Both the position numbers and the translations under genes were made by a program. A stretch of 64,000 bases of DNA from an uncultured Duncaniella sp. (GTDB lineage Bacteria > Bacteroidota > Bacteroidia > Bacteroidales > Muribaculaceae), in the NCBI GenBank assembly GCA_910584825.1, contig CAJUCI010000004.1, positions 62,001 to 126,000 on the forward strand. The letters are read 5' to 3'. The notes below the pieces were generated by a model, which worked only from the letters and a program-made list of their open reading frames with translations, was not told the DNA's origin and did not search any database. Positions 16,439 to 24,977 of this stretch are shown here, piece by piece; within the stretch, counting starts at the first letter, position 1; every line of letters starts with the position of its first letter.

Positions 16439-19174
16439 TTAGCTACGGGTGATGTGCAGACCGTGTGACGACAGCGACATCTCCACCATGCGGGCGTTGC
16501 GCGGCAATGACGGGTCGGTGGTAAGTATATGCCGTACGCGGGCGGCTGCCTCGGGGTCCTTAGCTATCATGTAGAGATACCCACCGCCACCCGCACCGGG
16601 CAGTTTATAGCCGAGACACAGGTCGTCAATCAGACGGGTTATCGCCTCGACAGCAGGAGGATTGGTGCCGTGGTCAAGGGCCATATTCTGGCTCCAGGTC
16701 TTGCGCACGAGCCGTCCCATACGGGCGAAATCATCACGCTGGATGGCATCATACATCTCCATAGTGTGGCTCTTCATCTCGCGGAGCAGCCTCAGCTGAC
16801 TGCCGTAGTTGAGGAACATGCGCCGCACTATCTCGGCCAGAATGTCCTTGGCCGTGCGCGTGATGCCGGTATAGTAGAGCAGATGACACTGCGCGTACTG
16901 CGGGTCGGTGTAGAGGTCGGAGGGCAGACGGCGCACGAGCGGGTCCTGCGTCAGCCCCTTGGTCGACTGCAGCAGCTTCACGCCCCCTATCACACCGCCA
17001 TACTGGTCCTGCCATCCGCCGCCGGTGGTCAGGAGCTGTTCAAGCACGAGTGTGCGCTTGCATATCTCGGTCTTGTCCCATGCCAGCGAGCAGAAATCGC
17101 TCACCGCGCCAAGCACCGTCGAGGCGAGGATGCTGCTTGTGCCGAGGCCGCTACCTGCCGGGATGGCCGAGAAGAGCGTAATCTCCAGTCCGCCACCCAT
17201 AGCCGAGAGCTGGTCGCGGAGCGAGGGGAAATGCTCGGTGCAGAATTGCGGATGGAAACCGGCAAGCGCGAGTGCGGCCTTGGGTATGGAGAATGGCGAG
17301 CCTACCTTCTTGAAATCAAGCAGCTGCTCGTAAGTCTCTATCGTCTCGGCTGCTCCGAGGTCGATGCTACGGCAGACAATGTGCGGCGTAGAAGTCGGGC
17401 GCACATAAGCCTGCAACGGGGGCTGGCCGTTAAGCTCGATGGCGAGGTTTATGACATTGCCCCCCTCCATCAGGCAGAACGGCGGGGTGTCGGTCCACCC
17501 TCCCGCTATGTCGATGCGGACGGGCGAACGGCTCCACACTATCTGGTCGGAGCATACGGCGCGGCGCGGCAACTGCCTCTGCCCCGTAACGGTCGATGTC
17601 AGCCCCTCGCGCAACAGTTCAAACGCCTCATGCTCATACGCCTCATGCGGGCGGCCGCTGCGACGGCACACCTCGGCGCGAAACATCGCATCGCTCATAC
17701 GCGTGAGCAGCGGGGTAGACTTCGCAAGCTGTCCGGGCAGTTCTATCCCCTCACGGGCAAACGCCTCGGCGGCATCATGCAGGTCGAGCTGATAGAACAC
17801 GCTGTGGCTATGATTGTCAGCAAGAGCCTTCCAGTTGGCCGAGCGGAATCCGCGCCGCTGTGCCACAAGCCGCGGCAGCGAGGCCTCGTTTGAAATCTCC
17901 TCGGCACTCATCAGGCGGCTGAACCCCTGCGGCTCCTCACCTGCAAGCTGACACCTCACAGCGCGCTCCATCTCATCGGGCGACTCCACAACAGGGAACC
18001 GCTTGCGCTGCTGTTCGGCACCGGCAAATCGGTCGTCGATATTGTAGACTCTGATCACATGGCTGTTCTCGCCCACAGGCACGATGTCTATGCACTCGCC
18101 GGGACGTAGCGACAGCTCCCAATCGTTGGCCGGCACGCCCGTGACGATATTATGGTCAGTGAGCGTCCAGCGCGGGCCGATATGGCTGTTTTCAATCCAT
18201 ATGTCGGTATTCGTGCCGGTAAAGGCAATGTCGGTTATAGAGTTCTGTACAAAAATCGAGGGGTGAGGCTTGCAGTCGCGGTGCATAATCTCGCGCTGGT
18301 CGTTGATGCGGTTCTGGATGGCCAGTGTCGAGGTTATCATCTCACGGCTCGTGCCGTAATGATAGAACTCTCCGCCGGGCAGAGGCACTATGGCCACCGA
18401 CAGCGAGGCAAGCTCGTCGTCAGGGCATGACGGATTGGTGCCGAGCGCACCGCCAAACTCGCTGTAGAGGTCATACTCATGCAGATTGCCCGCAGCATCC
18501 CTCGACCGACGGCGCAACAACTCCACGGCGCGGTCGCTCAACAGCCATACACCTATATCGGTGAGATAGTAGCCCGACTGCAACAGCTCGCTGAGCTGAA
18601 CCACCGAGGGCTTCTGCAGCATACGGTCGAGCACCGACGGCGAGTCATGACGGCTGTAGAACACGCCATGATTCTTGGCTATCGACGAGTCGAGCCACAG
18701 TCCGTAGCATACCACATCAGCCTCGGGTATCGGAGGCAGGGCCTGAGACGAGTGGATATACACATCGCCGCTCACGATGAGCGTATGCATCCCCTCGGGA
18801 GCCGACTGCATGATGCGCTCATAAAGGGGCAGCTGCAGGTCAAGGAGGGTCTGGCTCAGTTTCTGACCGCGCTCCCAGCGGAAGATGGGTACGGGGGTGA
18901 GAATCTTGCCCGACGGAGCGTATGACGGCAACCGTCGGCTCTGACCGCCGGCGTGAAGGAGGATACGCTTCTCCGAAGCGAGCCAGTCGGCAAACCCGCG
19001 CTCGGGCGCATCGTTGCGGTGACACTCCTCGAGGAGCCACGTGGTGCCGCCGCCACTGCCCAGACGGGCACCGACGGGGTCGGATGTGCAGAAATATTCA
19101 TCGTGTGAGACCCCCGTTACGTCGTGGAACGCATCCACGAGGTTGGGCGGGAGCGACAGGAGTTTCTTTGTCAT
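16439..19174 (-). CDS. fkp: Bifunctional fucokinase / L-fucose-1-phosphate guanylyltransferase
   Basis: A 911-residue Fkp. The N-terminal half holds the pyrophosphorylase (L-fucokinase-type motif LLHAGGQSRRLPSYAPSGK and left-handed helix repeats around INDQREI to WTLTDHN). The C-terminal 350 residues are a GHMP kinase (RIDIAGGWTDTPPF, PAGSGLGTSSILA near residue 676, TTGGGWQDQYGG, KLPGAGGGGYLY). Together they convert imported L-fucose to fucose-1-phosphate and then GDP-fucose in the cytosol. In Bacteroides fragilis Fkp decorates capsule and glycoproteins with host fucose. Here it directly follows the fucose permease gene, a clear salvage pair. Length and motifs are complete. Confidence 0.96.
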   Translation of the reverse strand: MTKKLLSLPPNLVDAFHDVTGVSHDEYFCTSDPVGARLGSGGGTTWLLEECHRNDAPERGFADWLASEKRILLHAGGQSRRLPSYAPSGKILTPVPIFRWERGQKLSQTLLDLQLPLYERIMQSAPEGMHTLIVSGDVYIHSSQALPPIPEADVVCYGLWLDSSIAKNHGVFYSRHDSPSVLDRMLQKPSVVQLSELLQSGYYLTDIGVWLLSDRAVELLRRRSRDAAGNLHEYDLYSEFGGALGTNPSCPDDELASLSVAIVPLPGGEFYHYGTSREMITSTLAIQNRINDQREIMHRDCKPHPSIFVQNSITDIAFTGTNTDIWIENSHIGPRWTLTDHNIVTGVPANDWELSLRPGECIDIVPVGENSHVIRVYNIDDRFAGAEQQRKRFPVVESPDEMERAVRCQLAGEEPQGFSRLMSAEEISNEASLPRLVAQRRGFRSANWKALADNHSHSVFYQLDLHDAAEAFAREGIELPGQLAKSTPLLTRMSDAMFRAEVCRRSGRPHEAYEHEAFELLREGLTSTVTGQRQLPRRAVCSDQIVWSRSPVRIDIAGGWTDTPPFCLMEGGNVINLAIELNGQPPLQAYVRPTSTPHIVCRSIDLGAAETIETYEQLLDFKKVGSPFSIPKAALALAGFHPQFCTEHFPSLRDQLSAMGGGLEITLFSAIPAGSGLGTSSILASTVLGAVSDFCSLAWDKTEICKRTLVLEQLLTTGGGWQDQYGGVIGGVKLLQSTKGLTQDPLVRRLPSDLYTDPQYAQCHLLYYTGITRTAKDILAEIVRRMFLNYGSQLRLLREMKSHTMEMYDAIQRDDFARMGRLVRKTWSQNMALDHGTNPPAVEAITRLIDDLCLGYKLPGAGGGGYLYMIAKDPEAAARVRHILTTDPSLPRNARMVEMSLSSHGLHITRS

Positions 19175-19210
19175 AATAACGGTATAAATTTAGGCATTTT
19201 GCCGATAGCG

Positions 19211-20548
19211 TCATGCAGCGGTCTGCACCAACGGGCGAGCCGACGAACGGAGTCCATACGTGGCCACCACGACAAAACATATCATAGGAATAAAAAACGA
19301 AAGATTGACGGCCGACACACCAAGCCACTCCACGCCCGAGTCAATGACGGCACCCTGCAGGGGCGGGAACACCGAGCCGCCGATAATCGACATGATGAGT
19401 CCGGCACTGCCCACCTTGACATTCTCGCCAAGCCCTGTCAGCGCGATGCCATAGATGGTCGGGAACATAAGCGACATGCACGCGCTCACACCCACGAGAC
19501 AATACAGCCCCTTGACGTCGGTCGAGAATATCGCCCCAAGCGTGAGCACCACGCCGAGTGTGCCGAGCACACACAGCAGACGGCCCGGCGAAATCCAGCG
19601 CAGAAACCATGTGCAGATAAAACGGCTGCACGTGAAGAGTGCCATCGCGCCTATATTGTATCTTTGCGAGAGTATCTCGGCCTCCTGCTCGGGCATGCCC
19701 TGCGACATGAACATGCGCGTGCCATACTGGATGATAAACGTCCAGCACATTACCTGCGCACCCACGTAGAAGAACTGCGCTATCACACCCTCGCGATAGT
19801 TGCGTATCTTCACAAGCCGTGCAAGCGAACGCCCTACGCTCATGCGAGTGCCAGAGTCATTGGCCCTGGGCATCTTGAGCAGACGTATGAGCAGCAGCAT
19901 GCCGAGCGCGACAATGCCTATATATATGTAAGGCTGGATGAGCACCCACAGGTCCTGATTCTTCACGGCCTCAAACTCGGCATCGCCAAGCGTGGCGCGC
20001 GCATCCGAGTCAATCGGATGCATGCGGGCCTGCACAAAATGCATCGCCACCCACATTCCGGCAAGCGCGCCCACGGGGTTGAACGCCTGAGCCATATTCA
20101 GTCGGCGTGTAGCCGTCGACTCCGGGCCCATGCTGTAGATGTAAGGGTTGCAGCTCGTCTCGAGAAACGACAATCCGCACGTCATGATGAAATAGGCCAA
20201 CAGGAACGGATAATACATACCCGTCCACTGCGCGGGCACAAACAGCAGCGCACCCACGCCGTAGAGGCCGAGGCCGAGCATCACGCCCGCCTTGTAGGTG
20301 TAACGCTGTATGAACATCGCCGCAGGGAAAGCCATGCAGAAATATCCGAGATAGAATGCCACCTGCACCAGCGCGCCCTCGGTGACGCTCATGCGGAAGA
20401 TTTTTGAGAAGGCCTTTACGAGCGGGCCGGTGATATCATTGGCAAATCCCCACAGCGCGAAACATGTGGTGACCGCCATAAACGGAAGCAGGACAGCAAT
20501 CCCCCGCCCCGAGAGCAGGGATGCGTCATCTGATTTTGATAAAGACAT
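19211..20548 (-). CDS. fucP: L-fucose permease, MFS FucP family
   Basis: A 445-residue inner-membrane transporter of the FGHS subgroup of the major facilitator superfamily, with about twelve hydrophobic segments. The signature FALWGFANDITGPLVKAF near residue 32 is typical of FucP sugar:proton symporters, and FLETSCNPYIYSMG follows in the middle. It brings in L-fucose for Fkp, whose gene begins 36 bases downstream. GH43 lies 21 bases upstream in the same operon. Some FucP relatives carry glucose or galactose instead. The fkp neighbour makes fucose the best guess. Confidence 0.9.
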   Translation of the reverse strand: MSLSKSDDASLLSGRGIAVLLPFMAVTTCFALWGFANDITGPLVKAFSKIFRMSVTEGALVQVAFYLGYFCMAFPAAMFIQRYTYKAGVMLGLGLYGVGALLFVPAQWTGMYYPFLLAYFIMTCGLSFLETSCNPYIYSMGPESTATRRLNMAQAFNPVGALAGMWVAMHFVQARMHPIDSDARATLGDAEFEAVKNQDLWVLIQPYIYIGIVALGMLLLIRLLKMPRANDSGTRMSVGRSLARLVKIRNYREGVIAQFFYVGAQVMCWTFIIQYGTRMFMSQGMPEQEAEILSQRYNIGAMALFTCSRFICTWFLRWISPGRLLCVLGTLGVVLTLGAIFSTDVKGLYCLVGVSACMSLMFPTIYGIALTGLGENVKVGSAGLIMSIIGGSVFPPLQGAVIDSGVEWLGVSAVNLSFFIPMICFVVVATYGLRSSARPLVQTAA

Positions 20549-20569
20549 TATAAGTAATTAGTCACGTTA

Positions 20570-22171
20570 TTATTTATCTGCCTCAAACTGCAGATGATTG
20601 ATTGTGCACATCGACTGCCCCTTGACAGGCGACGAGAACACAAGATAAAGCGGATGCTTACCCTTAAGGGCTGCCACGCCCGAAACGTCGCCCTTGACCT
20701 TAGTCGCCGTCTTCGGGGCATCGGCTTTAAGCTCTATCATGCCTACAGGTGCGGGATTGCCCTTCCACGGAGCCGAGGTGAACACGGTGATGGTGCCCTC
20801 AACACCCTCGGGGATGATGTCGAGCACGAGGTTTACATTCTTCGCACCGTTGAGTTTGTCGAAGTTGAAATACTTGTAGCCGAGTATCGAGCCATCGGTA
20901 TTATTCACTACGGGATTAATGTTTATCGACTCATTATAGGGGTCGGCGACACTGTGGTCAGCCACATAGGTGGGCTGGAAATACGGGCCGGAATAATGCA
21001 TGCCGGGATATGACTGATATGCGGGTGTCGGGCCTGTGAAATGCGACGCTATTGCAGCGGGATAGCGGCGGAGCGGGTCGAGGCCATCGATTTCAAATCC
21101 CTCCGACGTGTATTCGGCCTCGCTTATCACAACCTTTCCGTCCGGACCGGGAGTGACAGCCACCTCTATGGGTGCTACCATAGCCTGGCGGGCATACTCA
21201 TCCAAACCCGTCTGACGGTGATAGAACACATACCACTGACCGTTGATTTCGAGGATACTGCCGTGAGTGTTGCCGTTGGGGGTCGCAGTCGCTATCGGCT
21301 TGCCGTCGGCATCCGTGTCACGTCCGCGGGCATCGATTATGGTACCGCCGTAAGTATATGGGCCGAGAGGGTTGTTGCTATAGGCATAGGCAAGCGTATA
21401 GTTAGAGCGCGGCATCCCCCAGTCGCCGTCAGCCGTCATGCGGCTGTAAATAAACACATACTTGTCCTTAATCTTACGTATTGACGAAGCCTCGAAGAAC
21501 CGTTCCTCGCCTTCCTCCTTGTAACTCGGCATGATGCTTACAATCTCGGTGCCGGGCTTAACCGTAGCCATCGTCTCGGGGTCAAGCTCTGCGGCGAATG
21601 ATTCGCAGAAGCCCCAGTAGCCGTACACGCGGCCGTCATCATCGACAAACACCGCCGGGTCAAACCTCAGCACTCCGTCGCTCAAGTCAGCTTTCTCCTT
21701 TGACCAGTTGGTCACCGTAAAAGGCCCGTCGGGACGGTCAGAGCGCGCTACCATGCCGTTACGCCCGCCGGCCTGATTGTTGGGATACAGGTAATACACC
21801 TTCTTGCCATCAGGTTTGGTCACGACCGCCACATCGGGGGCATAGAGCACATCGCCTGTGCCGTCAGCATGCAGCAGCTTGCCGTCAGCATCGGCCTTGA
21901 CCTCAAATATCACGCCGTCATACCGCCACGTGTCGAGCGAGTCGGGCGAGGCCGACCACACCACGAGGTCAGTGCCGCAATACTGGTTTTTGAGCATGTC
22001 GTGCGAGCCGTAGATATACACGCGCTTCTTTCCGGGCACGTCCGGGTCATCAAAAAGATAAGGCTCCCCATCGGGTATATGCTCCCACAAGGGGAGATAG
22101 GGATTGGCCGACACTGCATATTGTGCAGTCAAAGATATCAGAGATGCTGTGAAGATGTGATTTAGCTTCAT
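20570..22171 (-). CDS. Glycoside hydrolase family 43 protein, exported
   Basis: A 533-residue protein with a signal peptide (to about YAVSA). The five-bladed propeller of GH43 is recognisable: the Asp base in YLFDDPDVPG, the middle Asp in RFDPAVFVDDDG, and the Glu acid in ERFFEASSIRK. The last 120 residues form a beta-rich module of the CBM6-like kind (LVLDIIPEGVEGTITVF). GH43 enzymes mostly remove arabinose or xylose from plant polysaccharides. Galactosidases are also known. It leads the operon with fucP and fkp, so release of a fucose-bearing side chain is conceivable but not shown. The promoter is at 22198-22205. Confidence 0.88.
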   Translation of the reverse strand: MKLNHIFTASLISLTAQYAVSANPYLPLWEHIPDGEPYLFDDPDVPGKKRVYIYGSHDMLKNQYCGTDLVVWSASPDSLDTWRYDGVIFEVKADADGKLLHADGTGDVLYAPDVAVVTKPDGKKVYYLYPNNQAGGRNGMVARSDRPDGPFTVTNWSKEKADLSDGVLRFDPAVFVDDDGRVYGYWGFCESFAAELDPETMATVKPGTEIVSIMPSYKEEGEERFFEASSIRKIKDKYVFIYSRMTADGDWGMPRSNYTLAYAYSNNPLGPYTYGGTIIDARGRDTDADGKPIATATPNGNTHGSILEINGQWYVFYHRQTGLDEYARQAMVAPIEVAVTPGPDGKVVISEAEYTSEGFEIDGLDPLRRYPAAIASHFTGPTPAYQSYPGMHYSGPYFQPTYVADHSVADPYNESININPVVNNTDGSILGYKYFNFDKLNGAKNVNLVLDIIPEGVEGTITVFTSAPWKGNPAPVGMIELKADAPKTATKVKGDVSGVAALKGKHPLYLVFSSPVKGQSMCTINHLQFEADK

Positions 22172-22197
22172 GGCTGATAGTTTAGGTTTCGTTCTGC

Positions 22198-22205
22198 AAA
22201 CTTAA
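22198..22205 (-). promoter_or_regulatory. Promoter -7 box of the GH43-fucP-fkp-AGCS operon
   Basis: TAAGTTTG on the minus strand fits TAnnTTTG. The predicted start near 22192 gives a 21-base leader before the GH43 ATG. No clear -33 box was seen. Confidence 0.5.
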
Positions 22206-22284
22206 TGAAAATCCCCGACTTTTCGGTAATAAATCCTACATAAAATAGCCTTCCACGATATGTCGGCTGTCCTTACATGTCACT

Positions 22285-22341
22285 TTTGTCAGTGTGATTT
22301 AACACTATTTGTCAGTTTTGGCCTTTGGCATTGATTTTGCT
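22285..22341 (+). promoter_or_regulatory. Sigma-54-like promoter of htpG with upstream repeats
   Basis: TTGGCATTGATTTTGCT has GG at 22327-22328 and GC at 22339-22340 with exactly ten bases between, which is the -24/-12 pattern of sigma-54. Upstream lie two copies of TTTGTCAGT (22285-22293 and 22308-22316, 23 bases apart) and a small palindrome AGTGT-N6-ACACT (22291-22306) that could bind an enhancer-binding protein. No TAnnTTTG box was found for htpG. The predicted start is near 22352. Confidence 0.55.
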
Positions 22342-22379
22342 GTTTGTTATATCAAAAGTAGTATAACAAACAGCAAAAT
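22334..22379. promoter_or_regulatory. 18-base perfect inverted repeat in front of htpG
   Basis: Arms 22334-22351 and 22362-22379 (ATTTTGCTGTTTGTTATA and its complement) flank a 10-base spacer. The left arm covers the -12 element, so a bound repressor would block the promoter. It also could form a hairpin in the leader. It is not the CIRCE sequence bound by HrcA. Confidence 0.55.
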
Positions 22380-22391
22380 TCTTAATATATC

Positions 22392-24434
22392 ATGCAGAAA
22401 GGACAAATTGGAGTGACCACCGAGAATATATTCCCGGTCATCAAAAAATTCCTCTATTCCGACAACGAGATATTTCTCCGCGAGCTTGTGGCCAATGCCA
22501 TCGACGCCACTCAGAAGCTCAAAACCCTCTCATCATTCGGTGAATACAAGGGTGAGCTTGGTGATATGCGTGTCGAAGTCAAGGTTGACAAGGAGGCAGG
22601 CACCCTCACCGTCACCGACCACGGCATAGGCATGACAGCCGACGATATCAACAAGTACATCAACCAGATAGCCTTCTCGGGAGCCGAGGAATTTGTCAAT
22701 AAGTACAAGGACAACGCCAACTCCATCATCGGCCATTTCGGTCTCGGCTTCTACTCGGCCTTCATGGTGTCGAGCAAGGTGGAGATACGTTCGCTCTCCT
22801 ATCAGGAGGGTGCCGAAGCCGTGCGCTGGACCTGCGACGGCTCACCCGAATACAGCATGGAGCCTTGCGACAAGACCACACGAGGCACCGAGATAACCCT
22901 TTGGATTGACGACGACAACAAGGAATACCTCGAGCAGGCACGCATCGACCTCCTGCTCAAGAAATACTGCCGTTTCCTCCCCGTGCCCGTAGTCAGCGGC
23001 AAGGAGCAGGAGTGGAAAGACGGCAAGTATGTCGACACCGACCGCGACAAGGTAATCAATGCCACCGAGCCGGCCTGGACCAAAAAGCCATCCGACCTCA
23101 CCGATGACGATTACCGCAACTTCTATCACGAGCTGTATCCCGGCCAGGAAGACCCCCTCTTCTGGATACACCTCAACGTCGACTACCCCTTCAACCTCAC
23201 CGGCATCCTCTACTTCCCCAAAATCAAGAACAACCTCGACATCCGCAAAGACCGCATCCAGCTCTACTGCAACCAGGTCTTCGTCACCGATTCCGTCGAG
23301 GGCGTAGTGCCTGAATTCATGATGCTGCTCCAGGGCGTCATAGACTCACCCGACATCCCCCTCAACGTGTCGCGCTCCTACCTGCAGAGCGACCGCGCCG
23401 TCAAGAAAATCTCAGGCTACATCACCAAGAAAGTTGCCTCGCGCCTCGAAGACCTCTTCAAGGCCGACCGCGCCGACTTTGAATCGAAGTGGGACGACAT
23501 CAAGATTTTCATCGAATACGGCATGCTCACCGACGAGAAATTCTGCGACGCCGCCCTCAAGTTCACGCTCCTGCGCGACACCGAAGGCAAATACTTCACC
23601 CTCGACGAATACAAGACCCTCGTCGAGGCATCACAGACCGACAAGGACGGCAACGTAGTCTACATCTACGCCACCGACCCCGTCGAGCAATACAGCTACA
23701 TCGAGGCCGCCAACGCCAAGGGCTACAACGTCCTGCTCATGAACGGACAGCTTGACGGCCACTTCCTGTCAATGCTCGAAAACAAGCTCGAGAAAACCAC
23801 CTTCGTCCGCGTGGACAGCGACGTAGCCGACAACCTCGTGCCCAAGGCCGACAAAAAAGACTCAGGTCTCAACGCCGACCAGATTTCGCTCCTCACCACC
23901 CTCTTCCGCTCCCAGCTTCCCAAGCTCGAGAAGAGCGAGTTCATGGTGTCGTTCGAGTCGCTCGACCCCGCCGCCAACCCTGTCCTCATCACGCAGAACG
24001 AATACATGCGACGCATGAAGGACATGGCCGCCACCCAGCCCGGCATGAGCTTCTACGCCAAACTGCCCGACAACTACAATCTGATTGTCAACACCTCGCA
24101 GCCCGTCGTAGCCCGCATCCTCGCCGACGCCGAAAAGGCTCTTGACGAAAAACTCAACCCCCTGCGCGCCGCCGTCAGTGCCGACAACGAACGCCTCACC
24201 GCCGTCCGCGCCGAGGTCAAGGACAACAAGCCCACCCCCGAGCAGGAGGCCGAAGAGAAGAAACTCATGGAATCGGTCGACAAGTCGCGCAAAGAGCAGG
24301 ACAGCATCGTCACCACTTATGCCGCCGGCCAGCCCGCCGTCAAGCAGATGATTGACCTCGCCCTCCTCGGCAACGGCCTCCTCCAGGGCCGCGAACTCAG
24401 CGACTTCATCCGCCGCTCCGTCAGCCTCCTCTGA
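22392..24434 (+). CDS. htpG: Molecular chaperone HtpG (Hsp90)
   Basis: A 680-residue cytosolic Hsp90. The N-terminal ATPase shows ELVANAIDATQKL, DHGIGMT and GHFGLGFYSAFMV, with the Asp and Gly residues that hold ATP. The middle domain has NVSRSYLQSDRAVKKI, with the Arg that contacts ATP gamma-phosphate. The C-terminal part contains a charged stretch and dimerisation helices. Length is slightly longer than the E. coli protein. The gene stands alone, with a strong terminator behind it and an unusual promoter in front that lacks the housekeeping box. Expression is likely stress-controlled. Confidence 0.96.
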   Translation: MQKGQIGVTTENIFPVIKKFLYSDNEIFLRELVANAIDATQKLKTLSSFGEYKGELGDMRVEVKVDKEAGTLTVTDHGIGMTADDINKYINQIAFSGAEEFVNKYKDNANSIIGHFGLGFYSAFMVSSKVEIRSLSYQEGAEAVRWTCDGSPEYSMEPCDKTTRGTEITLWIDDDNKEYLEQARIDLLLKKYCRFLPVPVVSGKEQEWKDGKYVDTDRDKVINATEPAWTKKPSDLTDDDYRNFYHELYPGQEDPLFWIHLNVDYPFNLTGILYFPKIKNNLDIRKDRIQLYCNQVFVTDSVEGVVPEFMMLLQGVIDSPDIPLNVSRSYLQSDRAVKKISGYITKKVASRLEDLFKADRADFESKWDDIKIFIEYGMLTDEKFCDAALKFTLLRDTEGKYFTLDEYKTLVEASQTDKDGNVVYIYATDPVEQYSYIEAANAKGYNVLLMNGQLDGHFLSMLENKLEKTTFVRVDSDVADNLVPKADKKDSGLNADQISLLTTLFRSQLPKLEKSEFMVSFESLDPAANPVLITQNEYMRRMKDMAATQPGMSFYAKLPDNYNLIVNTSQPVVARILADAEKALDEKLNPLRAAVSADNERLTAVRAEVKDNKPTPEQEAEEKKLMESVDKSRKEQDSIVTTYAAGQPAVKQMIDLALLGNGLLQGRELSDFIRRSVSLL

Positions 24435-24492
24435 TTTCCCGGACCCCGTAATTGGGACCGACACGTATAAATGGTCCCGCACCTAATATAAT

Positions 24493-24533
24493 TAAGCTCG
24501 CCGAAGCCTCCACGCATCGGCGAGCTTATTTTT
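24493..24533 (+). terminator. Terminator of htpG
   Basis: TAAGCTCGCCGA (24493-24504) pairs with TCGGCGAGCTTA (24517-24528) and is followed by TTTTT. Confidence 0.9.
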
Positions 24534-24539
24534 CCCTGA

Positions 24540-24977
24540 CCTCGTCAACGAAGTCAGGGGAAATTATGTTTTACAGCATAATAGAATATCAATCTCGAAA
24601 ATAATTACTAACTTTGCTCATGCAGACCGACTCGCGCAGAAGCCCCGGCCTGGGGTTAAGCGGAGCGGGATGTAGTGAAAATACATAAGAAAGCGTTTAT
24701 CCGCGCTGATTCTTGACTTGTCGAAATTCTCGCAAAATTTCATTCAGGTGTCAAGGATTGAGCAACGGTAGATGCCCGTGGATATGTAATTATCATGCAT
24801 TCGGCACGATATTTCGGGAGAAGTATAGCCGGACGCATTGATTGCATATATAAGCGTGGGCTTCTGCGTTGCCGTCCGACATCTGAAGGGCAATGCGAGA
24901 AGCCTCGACAAGTAGGACTGGAACATGAAATTAGAATGTCTGATTCAAATATGGCAGAATAATCCCAAATTACCATA
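24540..24977. other. Gene-free stretch with possible gene relic
   Basis: Beyond the htpG terminator no complete gene is seen. On the minus strand at about 24796-24930 a frame without a start reads HVPVLLVEASRIALQMSDG and continues to FSRNIVPNA before a stop. It has protein-like composition but no recognisable family. It may be the remains of a gene disrupted when the AT-rich gene at 24978 arrived. Confidence 0.3.

Noticed and set aside
16529..17893. A 454-codon open frame on the plus strand opposite fkp
   Set aside because: It is a mirror of the GC-rich fkp coding frame, has no family motifs and is full of Arg, His and Ala typical of such shadows. fkp on the other strand is complete and certain.
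19124..20407. A 427-codon open frame on the plus strand opposite fucP
   Set aside because: Very rich in His, Arg and Glu and without any domain. It is the complement of the membrane protein frame.
22334..22379. CIRCE element for HrcA in front of htpG
   Set aside because: The palindrome does not contain the TTAGCACTC/GAGTGCTAA arms of CIRCE.
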